The notes below the pieces were generated by a model. It was given only the letters and a program-made list of their open reading frames with translations. It made no database searches and was not told the DNA's origin. From assembly GCA_022843445.1 (NCBI GenBank), contig JALHNS010000012.1, forward strand, positions 1 through 42,697: DNA of 42,697 nt, given 5' to 3'. Both the position numbers and the translations under genes were made by a program. How positions within the stretch are numbered: the first letter of the stretch is position 1; each line of letters begins with the position of its first letter. Of the stretch, positions 33,498 to 40,538 are shown piece by piece. This stretch comes from Gemmata sp. (GTDB lineage Bacteria; Planctomycetota; Planctomycetia; Gemmatales; Gemmataceae).

Positions 33498-34982
33498 CTA
33501 AAAGTCCCACGTTTCGCTGCCGCGCTGCGGGCGCTTGCGCGGGCGCGGCGCTTCCTCTTCCACCTCCGGTTCCGGCTCCGGGCGCGGGGCGCGCAAAATC
33601 AGTTCGTCGTCCGTGCTCTCGTCGGCGGGCGGCGCGTCCGGTTCGGCGTCCGGGCGCGGCCCGTGCCCCTCGCCCCGCGCGCGCAACACCACTTTGAGCG
33701 CCACTTCCGAGAACGGGAACGAGTCGCGCAGCACCTTCGTGAGGTAGCGCACGTAGGTCTCTTCGAACAGTTCCGGGCCGTTGGTGAACAGCACGATGGT
33801 CGGCGGGTGAACGCCCACTTGCGTCGCGTAGAAGACGCGCGGCTGCTTGCTACCGCTCATCGGCGGCGGGCTGGCCTCGATCGCGGCGCGGATCACGCGG
33901 TTCAGGTCGCCGGTGCCCACCCGCGACCCGGCCTGCTTGTGCAACTGCTTCGCCAGTTGCAGCAGGCGCAGTGCGTTCTTGCCCTTCTTCGCGGTCACGA
34001 ACGCGATCGGTACGTGCTCCAACATGGGGAGCATCAGCCGCACGTATTCGCCCATCTTGTCGCTGGACACGTGCTCCTTCAGCAGGTCCCATTTGTTCAT
34101 CACGAAGATCGCGGGCTTGTGCTCTTCGGCGATGTACTCGGCGAGCTGCTTGTCGACGCGGCCCACGCGGTGCCGGGCGTCGAAGAAGTGCATCACCACG
34201 TCGGCGCGGCGAATCGAGCGCTGCGCGCGGTGCAGGCTGTAGAACTCGATGTCGTTCGCCAACATCGATCGCTTGCGCACACCGGCGGTGTCGATGAGCA
34301 GATAGTCGGTGCCGTCGCGCTCCACGATCACATCGACGCTGTCGCGGGTGGTGCCGGGCACTTCGGACACGATGACGCGCTCCGCGCCCGCGAGCGCGTT
34401 GATGAACGTGCTCTTGCCCGCGTTCCGCCGGCCCACGATGGCGATCTTCAACCCCGGCGCGTCCGGGGCCATTTCGCCGGTGTCCGGGGGTAGCTTCGCG
34501 GCAATCGCGGCGAACAGGTCGTCTTTGCCGAGCTTCTGGTCGGCGCTCACGCAGATCGGTTCGCCGTGCCCCAGTTTGAAGAACTCGCCCGCGAGTTGGC
34601 CGAGCTTCTCCGTGTCGGCCTTGTTCGCGCACAGCACCACCGGCTTCTTGATCGCCCGCAGGCGCACCGCAACGTCTTCGTCCAGTGGCACGATGCCGTC
34701 GCGCACGTCCACCACGAAGACGACAACCGCGGCCGATTCGAGCGCGAGCTGAATCTGCCGCTCCACGTCCGCGCTGAGGTCGTCCACATCGACGACACCG
34801 ATCCCGCCCGTGTCCATGAGTTCCCACGGCCGACCTTCGTACTCAACGACGGTGGACACGCGGTCGCGTGTGACGCCCGCGGTGGGGTCCACGATGCTAA
34901 TGCGCCGGCCCGCGAGCCAGTTGAACAGCGACGACTTGCCGACGTTCGGCCGGCCGACGATCGCGACGATGGGAAGAGCCAT
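33498..34982 (-). CDS. der: ribosome biogenesis GTPase Der (EngA)
   Basis: A 494-residue double GTPase for 50S subunit assembly. The first G domain has GRPNVGKSSLF (10-20), DTGGIG and NKAD; the second has GRRNAGKSTFI (about 180-190), DTAGVRKRS and MNKWDL. The KH-like C-terminal domain (RVFYATQVGVHPPTIVLFTNGPELFEETYVRYL) is present. The last 60 residues are an acidic/Pro-rich extension ending PQRGSETWDF, longer than in E. coli. The ATG at 34982 is immediately preceded by a 7-bp A-tract array, so no normal Shine-Dalgarno is seen apart from AGGAAAA inside the array. It converges with the PPC-like gene (17 nt gap). Confidence 0.96.
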   Translation of the reverse strand: MALPIVAIVGRPNVGKSSLFNWLAGRRISIVDPTAGVTRDRVSTVVEYEGRPWELMDTGGIGVVDVDDLSADVERQIQLALESAAVVVFVVDVRDGIVPLDEDVAVRLRAIKKPVVLCANKADTEKLGQLAGEFFKLGHGEPICVSADQKLGKDDLFAAIAAKLPPDTGEMAPDAPGLKIAIVGRRNAGKSTFINALAGAERVIVSEVPGTTRDSVDVIVERDGTDYLLIDTAGVRKRSMLANDIEFYSLHRAQRSIRRADVVMHFFDARHRVGRVDKQLAEYIAEEHKPAIFVMNKWDLLKEHVSSDKMGEYVRLMLPMLEHVPIAFVTAKKGKNALRLLQLAKQLHKQAGSRVGTGDLNRVIRAAIEASPPPMSGSKQPRVFYATQVGVHPPTIVLFTNGPELFEETYVRYLTKVLRDSFPFSEVALKVVLRARGEGHGPRPDAEPDAPPADESTDDELILRAPRPEPEPEVEEEAPRPRKRPQRGSETWDF

Positions 34983-34986
34983 AACA

Positions 34987-35097
34987 GTGCAAAGGGCAAA
35001 AGGAAAAGTTCAAAATGAAAAGCGAGCTCGCGGTTCGGTGATGAAGTCCGCTGGCCGCGGGGCTTCAATTGTGAACTTTGCACTCTCAACTTTTCAT
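34987..35097. repeat. A-tract heptamer arrays, inverted, between SDR gene and der
   Basis: At 34987-35021 five consecutive 7-mers read GTGCAAA, GGGCAAA, AGGAAAA, GTTCAAA, ATGAAAA: the A-run recurs every 7 bp. The opposite flank, about 35067-35097 read on the minus strand, shows the same phase (ATGAAAA, GTTGAGA, GTGCAAA, GTTCACA). The arrays touch the der start on one side and the SDR stop codon on the other. Confidence 0.8.
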
Positions 35098-35883
35098 TCA
35101 CCAGAGGGTGTAGCCGCCGTCGATCACCAGTGTCGCGCCGGTCATGTAGCTCGAAGCGTCGCTCGCGAGGAACACCGCGGCCGGGGCCAGTTCGTCCGGT
35201 TCGCCCATCCGCGCCATCGGGATGTGCGACACGAACGCGGCCTGAAAGTCGCTCTTCTCCGCGAACCACTTGCGGTTCGGTGCGGTGAGGAACACGCCCG
35301 GCGCGATGGCGTTCACCCGCACCCCGCGCGGTGCCCAGTCTGCCGCCAGCGACTTCGTGAGTGCGCCGAGCGCGGCCTTCGCGGTTTCGTAGTGCCGGCC
35401 GCGAATGCCCTTAATCGCAATCGGCCCGGCGATGCTCGTCACGTTCACCACACTGCCGCGCCCGCGGTCGAGCATGCCCTTGCACAGCCGCTGGCAGCAC
35501 ACGAGCGCGCTCGTTAGGTTCAGGTCGAAGAGTTGCTGCCACTGTTCGAGCGGCGTGTCTTCCACCGCGACATCCACGCGCCTTCCGCCGACGTTGTTGA
35601 TTAAGACGTCGATCTCGCGACCGAGGTTCAGCACGGCGGCGCACGCTTGCTCTGCGCCCGCGGGCGTGCTTACGTCGCCCGGCACCGCGCCGACCCACAC
35701 GCCCAGCGCTTCCAACTCGCGGCGCGCCGTTTCGAGCGCGTCGGCTTCGCGGCCGATTAGGATCAGGTTCGCGCCTGCTTCGGCCAACCCCTGTGCCATC
35801 GCGCGCCCCAACCCGCGGCTGCCGCCGGTGATTACCGCCGTGCGCCCGGTTAGCCGGAACCGATTCATCGCGCCCGACTTCAT
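35098..35883 (-). CDS. SDR-family oxidoreductase
   Basis: A 261-residue classical short-chain dehydrogenase/reductase. The cofactor motif TGGSRGLGRA is at about 20-29, NNVGG (NNAG equivalent) at about 97-101, and the catalytic Ser-Tyr-Lys set is visible as VNVTSIAG and HYETAKAAL. The C-terminal VFLASDASSYMTGATLVIDGGYTLW is typical of gluconate/3-oxoacyl-ACP-type members; the substrate is undetermined. The start is uncertain: ATG 35883 (weak GAG upstream) is used here, while ATG 35868 (MNRFRLTGR) is equally family-like. It is upstream of der on the same strand and separated from it by the heptamer arrays. Confidence 0.88.
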   Translation of the reverse strand: MKSGAMNRFRLTGRTAVITGGSRGLGRAMAQGLAEAGANLILIGREADALETARRELEALGVWVGAVPGDVSTPAGAEQACAAVLNLGREIDVLINNVGGRRVDVAVEDTPLEQWQQLFDLNLTSALVCCQRLCKGMLDRGRGSVVNVTSIAGPIAIKGIRGRHYETAKAALGALTKSLAADWAPRGVRVNAIAPGVFLTAPNRKWFAEKSDFQAAFVSHIPMARMGEPDELAPAAVFLASDASSYMTGATLVIDGGYTLW

Positions 35884-35950
35884 TTCGATCTCACGAAAGA
35901 ACGCCACGCTGATTAACATATAACCGCGAACTCCGGTCGTAGGGCACACG

Positions 35951-36310
35951 ATGGCGAAGTGCGACGAAGGCTACCTGTGCGCGGTGTGCGGGCGCGACGT
36001 GAGCGCGATCACCGAATCGGCGCTGTACCTGCGGTTCGTGCTCGGCGAAGTGCCTCTGGAACTGCTGCACCGGTTGCCGGAGTGCCACATCGCGTGCGAC
36101 CCCGCTCTCGCGCAGTACGTTGCGCACGCGGAGTTCGCGCCGGTCGTGTGCGACGGGCCGTTCGACAAGCGCGCCCTCGATGCCGAGTTCGTGAGCGCCG
36201 AAGAGGCGCGCGTCACGCGCGCTTTCGCGCGGCTGTTGGCGATTCCGAAGTTGGGCCTAAGTGTGCCCGAGTACCCGCTGAGTGTCACCCCCGAGGAGTG
36301 TTCATCGTGA
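35951..36310 (+). CDS. small conserved planctomycete protein, possible zinc-ribbon start
   Basis: A 119-residue protein beginning MAKCDEGYLCAVCGRDV, with C4, C10 and C13 plus a later HIACD (H46, C49): a possible Cys/His metal site. The rest is an alpha/beta stretch ending EYPLSVTPEECSS. Similar proteins appear in planctomycete genomes without known function. It is divergent from the SDR gene. Its TGA overlaps the GTG start of the next gene (36307-36310), so the two are translationally coupled. Confidence 0.8.
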   Translation: MAKCDEGYLCAVCGRDVSAITESALYLRFVLGEVPLELLHRLPECHIACDPALAQYVAHAEFAPVVCDGPFDKRALDAEFVSAEEARVTRAFARLLAIPKLGLSVPEYPLSVTPEECSS

Positions 36311-36864
36311 AATCGCTTCTGTGTGTGTGTGCGGTCCTTTTCGTGCCGGCGGCGCGCGCCGCGGACGAGTCCGGCCCGAAGGCCGGCGACAAGGTGCCCG
36401 CGCTGAAGGTGTTCGGCGTCGTGGGCAGTGTGGAAGGGAAGGAAGTGGACTATGCCGCGGACCGGAAGGACGCGCCCACGATCTACGTGTTCGTGCAAGC
36501 GATGGAAGGCGGCATCCCGGTCGGCGGCCGCCCCGCTGCGCGGTTCATGAAGGTGCTCGACGACAAGCTCGGTGAAGCGTCGGACAAGGCCGCGATCGTG
36601 GCCGTTTGGCTCGGCGAGAAGGCGTTCGACAAGCACAAGGAGTACCTGCCGAAGATTCAGATGTCGCTGAAGTTCGAGAAGACCGCGCTCGCGGCGTTCG
36701 ACGGCGAGAAGAGCGGCCCGAACAACTGGGCCGTGAACGCCGACACCCACCTCACGGTGGTGGTGGCGCACAAGGGCAAGGTGGTGAAGTCGTTCGCGTT
36801 CACGAGCGTGAACGAAACCGACGTGAAGCCGGTCCTCGAAGAGCTGAAGAAGGCGCTGAAGTAA
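36307..36864 (+). CDS. exported thioredoxin-fold-like protein without CxxC
   Basis: A 185-residue protein. The start is GTG at 36307, with GAGGAG 8 nt upstream and a 4-nt overlap with the previous gene; this gives the signal peptide VKSLLCVCAVLFVPAARA. The mature part starts GPKAGDKVPALKVFGVVG and continues with APTIYVFVQA and HLTVVVAHKGKVVKSFAF, the layout of a redoxin/AhpC-like domain, but the redox CxxC or peroxidatic Cys is absent; no Cys remains in the mature region. It is probably a structural or binding relative. It is followed by IR-I. Confidence 0.78.
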   Translation: MKSLLCVCAVLFVPAARAADESGPKAGDKVPALKVFGVVGSVEGKEVDYAADRKDAPTIYVFVQAMEGGIPVGGRPAARFMKVLDDKLGEASDKAAIVAVWLGEKAFDKHKEYLPKIQMSLKFEKTALAAFDGEKSGPNNWAVNADTHLTVVVAHKGKVVKSFAFTSVNETDVKPVLEELKKALK

Positions 36865-36872
36865 AGTCCGTT

Positions 36873-36950
36873 GGCGAACGGCCGGTGTGAGCCGGCCGGT
36901 GGAACGAACGAGTTTGACACCGGCCGGCGCGCGCCGGCCGTTCGCCTTTT
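36873..36950. terminator. bidirectional terminator / inverted-repeat pair IR-I
   Basis: Arms 36873-36901 and 36918-36946 are 29 nt with three mismatches around a 16-nt spacer; TTTT follows at 36947-36950. Each arm is a hairpin on GGCCGG/CCGGCC with a 4-6 nt loop. The mismatches fall in the loop or turn a T-G wobble into a C-G pair, so each unit's stem is kept. It lies between the thioredoxin-like gene (+) and the PKD gene (-). Confidence 0.8.
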
Positions 36951-38268
36951 ACTTGTTCATCTGCACGGCGGTGACGACGACGGTTTCGCCCTGTTGCGTC
37001 GCGCTGTAGTTCACCACCCAGCCCGGCCCCTTCTGCGCGGTCGCCCACGGCAGCGTAATCGCGCCTTTACCGGTCGCGGGGGCTTGCATCAGCGTTTGCG
37101 ATTTGCCGTCGCGGGTCGCGCGCACATCCAGCGCGAACTCGCGCTTCGCGTTGGCCGCCCCCACCGGGGCCGGCGGCAGCGGTAAGTCGGCGCGCAGCCC
37201 CTGCCCGAAGTTCGTAAACGTGCCCGTCACCATCGTCACCACCGGTTGCTGCGCCACGGTGCGCTCTTGCACCAGCTTCAGGCGCACGAGCGCGTCCGAA
37301 CCGCCGGCGGCTTTGTTCGTCGCCTTCGCGTCGCCGGCCCATTCGCCGGTGAGCGCCACCGACCGCTTGTCGGCGGACACGGTCGCCTTCAGGTTCTTCA
37401 CGCTCGCGGGCGCGCCCACCGGTTCGGCCGACGCCAGTGTGAATCCGGCACGCGCCTGAACGGTCTTCGTGAACGCGCTCGTCTTGTCCGCGGGCAGCGG
37501 CACCGCGACGGCTTCGGTGGTGCTGATGCGGTCTACGGCGCTCGCGGTGTCGGTGACGCGCAGCACGGCCATCGTGGTGCCGTCGCGCGGAGCGTCTACT
37601 TTAACGGGCGCGCTCTGTTTCGCGCCGGCTTTGCCGTTGTGCGCGACCAGCGACACCGCGAAGTTCCCGGGCTTGTCGAACGTGACCAGCCGGTCGATCT
37701 TCCCGGCCTCGGTCACTTCGAGCCGGCCGTCGCCGTAGTCCCACACGCACGAACCGGCGTTCACCACATCCGCGGTGACGCGGAACGTGGCGGGCGCGAC
37801 CGCGGCGGGGTTCAGCGGTTGCACCGCGAACGCGGCGATCTGCGGCGCGGGCGGGTCTTTGGCGGAGCTCGCGGTGCCCACCTCGACCGGCACGGTGCGC
37901 TCGTTCTCGTCGCCGAAGTAGTTGCGCACGATGAGCTTCACCGAGTAGGTGCCCGGTTTCGCGTAGGTGTGCTTCATCGGTTGGTCGGGCGCGAACGGTT
38001 CGAGCGGCGAGCCGTCGCCGAAGTCCCACCAGCCGCTCTGCCCGCTGGACCGGTTGTCGCAGGTCACGTTCAGCCCGTCGGCCGCCACCGCGAAGTTCGC
38101 GACCGGCTTCGCGGGCTTCACGACCGAATCCACGACCGCCGTGAAGTAGGTGCCGCCGACGCCGCCGCACAACCCGAGCATGCCGAGAATGCCGGCCTTC
38201 ATCCAACCGCTCTTCGCGGGCGCGGGTGCGGCGGGTGCGGGAGTTGGAGCGGGAGTAGCGGTAGACAC
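36949..38268 (-). CDS. membrane-anchored PKD-domain protein
   Basis: A 439-residue protein. The start is GTG at 38268 with GGAGG about 7 nt upstream; the long in-frame extension to 38514 has no ribosome site and overlaps the divergent esterase gene. After a Pro/Ala-rich cytoplasmic N-terminus (STATPAPTPAPAAPAP) there is a single membrane helix (about 22-45, AGILGMLGLCGGVGGTYF). Two PKD domains follow, marked by WWDFGDGSPLEP...HTYAKPGTYSVKLIVRN and VWDYGDGRLEV...TFDKPGNFAVSLVAHN. The C-terminal 200 residues are beta-rich and unrecognised. PKD domains mediate extracellular contacts with protein or polysaccharide. It probably projects from the inner membrane into the periplasm. Confidence 0.85.
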   Translation of the reverse strand: MSTATPAPTPAPAAPAPAKSGWMKAGILGMLGLCGGVGGTYFTAVVDSVVKPAKPVANFAVAADGLNVTCDNRSSGQSGWWDFGDGSPLEPFAPDQPMKHTYAKPGTYSVKLIVRNYFGDENERTVPVEVGTASSAKDPPAPQIAAFAVQPLNPAAVAPATFRVTADVVNAGSCVWDYGDGRLEVTEAGKIDRLVTFDKPGNFAVSLVAHNGKAGAKQSAPVKVDAPRDGTTMAVLRVTDTASAVDRISTTEAVAVPLPADKTSAFTKTVQARAGFTLASAEPVGAPASVKNLKATVSADKRSVALTGEWAGDAKATNKAAGGSDALVRLKLVQERTVAQQPVVTMVTGTFTNFGQGLRADLPLPPAPVGAANAKREFALDVRATRDGKSQTLMQAPATGKGAITLPWATAQKGPGWVVNYSATQQGETVVVTAVQMNK

Positions 38269-38404
38269 GCGGCGGCCCTCCGTGACCGGTGGAGAAAGAG
38301 CCGCGGAGCATACGCCGAAGCGAACGGACCGGGCAAGCCGAACCGGACTGCACACAACGGCCGCGCGCGCATAGGTTAGTGCCGCACCCACTACAGGAGC
38401 TACC

Positions 38405-39502
38405 GTGTCCAAACTCTCCGCTCTCGTGCTCGCCGCGGCGCTCGCGTGTTCCGCGGCCACCGTCGCGCAGCCGCCGACCCGCAAATTCGACGACAAAGGC
38501 GCGCCGCCGTTCAAGGTGTTGAAGGAGGGCGAGCTGCCGCCGCTGGACGCTTACGACAACTTCGTCATCGGGCCGAAGTACACGACCGCGCCCGAGCGCA
38601 CGAAGGTGAACGGTGTGCCCGAGGGCAAGGTCGAACAGTTCGAGATCGACTCGAAAGACACCAAGCTGATGAACCCCGGCATCCGGCGCGAGAAGTTCGG
38701 CACGGTCGATCCGAAGAACCCGAAGACGCTGATCGTGGAGACGAAGACCTTCGACTACAAGCGCAAGGTCGGGGTCTACATTCCGGCGCAGTACAAGCCC
38801 GGCACCGAAGCGCCGTTCATGGTGGTTCACGACGGCCCCGGCCAAGCGACCGGCTACAAGACGATCCTCGACAACCTGATTCAGCAGAAGCGCATCCCGC
38901 CGATCATCCTGATTGCGGTTCAGAACGGCGGCGGCGACGCGCAAGGGCACCAGCGCGGCAAAGAGTACGACAACATGAACGGCGACTACGCCACCTACAT
39001 CGAAGACGAGGTGCTGCCGCGCGTGGAGAAGAACTGCAAGGTGAAGCTGACCAAAGACCCGGACGGGCGCGCCGCGATGGGGTGCAGCTCCGGCGGCTCG
39101 TGCGCGCTCATCATGGCGTGGTTCCGCAACGACCTGTACCACCGCGTGCTCACCACCTCCGGCACGTTCGTGAACCAAGCGTGGCCGTTCGACAAGGAGT
39201 ACCCGGACGGCGCGTGGGGGTTCCACGAGACGCTCATTCCCCAAAAGCCCAAGAAGCCGATCCGCATCTTCATCCAAGTGGGCGACCGCGACCTCCTGAA
39301 CCCGAACGTGATGCGCGACAACATGCACGACTGGGTGGAAGCGAACCACCGCATGGCGAAGGTACTGAAGGAGAAGGGCTACGAGTACCAGTACCTGTTC
39401 TGTCAGGGGTCCGGGCACTGCGACGGGAAGGCCCAAGCGCAGTTCATCCCGCACGCCATCGAATGGGTGTGGAAGGGCTACGCGCCGAAGGAGAAGAAGT
39501 AG
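38405..39502 (+). CDS. exported esterase, enterochelin-esterase (Fes/IroE) type
   Basis: A 365-residue secreted alpha/beta hydrolase. The start is GTG at 38405 with AGGAG 5 nt upstream; the signal peptide is SKLSALVLAAALACSAATVAQ. The esterase D/Fes-like core runs from FDYKRKVGVYIPAQYKPG to the end: nucleophile S228 in G226-C-S-S-G230, acid in VGDRDLLNPN and His in GSGHCDGKAQ. Similar planctomycete proteins sit among carbohydrate-active enzymes; the substrate may be an acylated sugar rather than a siderophore. It is divergent from the PKD gene; TAGGTT at about 38371 is a possible -10. It converges with the TIGR03000 gene (5 nt gap). Confidence 0.88.
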   Translation: MSKLSALVLAAALACSAATVAQPPTRKFDDKGAPPFKVLKEGELPPLDAYDNFVIGPKYTTAPERTKVNGVPEGKVEQFEIDSKDTKLMNPGIRREKFGTVDPKNPKTLIVETKTFDYKRKVGVYIPAQYKPGTEAPFMVVHDGPGQATGYKTILDNLIQQKRIPPIILIAVQNGGGDAQGHQRGKEYDNMNGDYATYIEDEVLPRVEKNCKVKLTKDPDGRAAMGCSSGGSCALIMAWFRNDLYHRVLTTSGTFVNQAWPFDKEYPDGAWGFHETLIPQKPKKPIRIFIQVGDRDLLNPNVMRDNMHDWVEANHRMAKVLKEKGYEYQYLFCQGSGHCDGKAQAQFIPHAIEWVWKGYAPKEKK

Positions 39503-39507
39503 TCGGC

Positions 39508-40518
39508 TTACGGCTCGCGAAACGGCACCGGGAGCACGAGCAGAAGCGCCTTCTTGTCGAGCGCCGCGAGCAGCGCCGCGTCCGGGGTGAAGCCGGTCTC
39601 CGCGAGCAGGACCGGGCGCTCGGTCGCGAGCGCCGCGGTCAGTTCCAGTTGCGACAGCCGGCCGGTCGCGCTGTAGCCGGTCAGGTCGCGGAGCGGAACC
39701 TCGACTGACGTTTCGCGCACGACGTTCGAGCCGCCGGAGGCGGGCGGGGCCGTGCTCCAGCGCACGCGCGCCACGGGGTCGGTACATCGCGCTGCACCGA
39801 ACAGGATCGTGCGGTTCACGTTGGGCCGGTCCGGGAAGTCCCCCTTCGGAACCACCACGAGCGCGCCCGGCGCGAGCAGCGCGAGGTATTCGGGGGCGAG
39901 GGGCTTCGCGTTCGCCGAGACGACTACCGGGGCGAACTTGGCGAGCCGCGCGGACAGCGCGCGCGCCTCGAGGCTCGTGCCGGACGCGAGAGCGGCCTTG
40001 AACGCGCCGTCGCGCAACAGGTAGCGGTCGGCACTCCCGGGCACCTTCCACAGCATGTCGCTGTCCTCGTCCAGTTCGGCGAGCACGAACCACGGGGCCG
40101 GAGCGGTCGGCAACCGCACCGGTTCCTTGTCTCTCGGCTTCGCCTCCGGCTTCTCCAACCCGCCGGCCGCGAGGAACGACTTCTCGTCGCCGAACCGCAC
40201 TTCGGTCGTTTCGCCGGCGCGCACGAGCGCGGTGAGTGTCACGCCGACCTTCGTGTCGTCCTTGGTGATCTCGGCGCGGAGCGTGTACTCGTACCGCTTA
40301 CCGGGTTCGAGCGGCGCGGTGTTGAACGCGCGCCGCGGGGACTTCAGCGGGCAGCGCGTCCCTTCCACGAACAGGTCAGCTGCTTCGGGCAGGTACACGA
40401 CGACCCGAGCCGGTTTCTCCCCGGCCTTTTTGCCCGGCTGAGCACGGCCCGGCGCGCCGGTCACGAGCGACAGAACGAGCGCCGCGCAGAGTGCGGCGAA
40501 AGCGAACGGGCGGCGCAT
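39508..40518 (-). CDS. exported TIGR03000-type protein
   Basis: A 336-residue protein with signal MRRPFAFAALCAALVLSLVTGAPGRAQ. Residues about 37-100 match the planctomycete TIGR03000 domain (VVVYLPEAADLFVEGTRCPL...RRAFNTAPLEPGKRYEYTLRAEI). The following 230 residues are beta/alpha and unrecognised; conserved-looking strands include WFVLAELDEDSDML and ALVVVPKGDFP. The ATG at 40518 is preferred because it produces the signal peptide; the longer frame to 41586 runs antisense-like through the next gene. It lies 20 nt downstream of the solenoid gene, on the same strand, and may share its transcript. The function is unknown. Confidence 0.82.
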   Translation of the reverse strand: MRRPFAFAALCAALVLSLVTGAPGRAQPGKKAGEKPARVVVYLPEAADLFVEGTRCPLKSPRRAFNTAPLEPGKRYEYTLRAEITKDDTKVGVTLTALVRAGETTEVRFGDEKSFLAAGGLEKPEAKPRDKEPVRLPTAPAPWFVLAELDEDSDMLWKVPGSADRYLLRDGAFKAALASGTSLEARALSARLAKFAPVVVSANAKPLAPEYLALLAPGALVVVPKGDFPDRPNVNRTILFGAARCTDPVARVRWSTAPPASGGSNVVRETSVEVPLRDLTGYSATGRLSQLELTAALATERPVLLAETGFTPDAALLAALDKKALLLVLPVPFREP

Positions 40519-40538
40519 GGCGGCGTCTCGGTTGGGGG

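Noticed and set aside
34987-35097. CRISPR-like array
   Set aside because: The 7-bp units have no spacers and there are no cas genes; it is a short periodic repeat.
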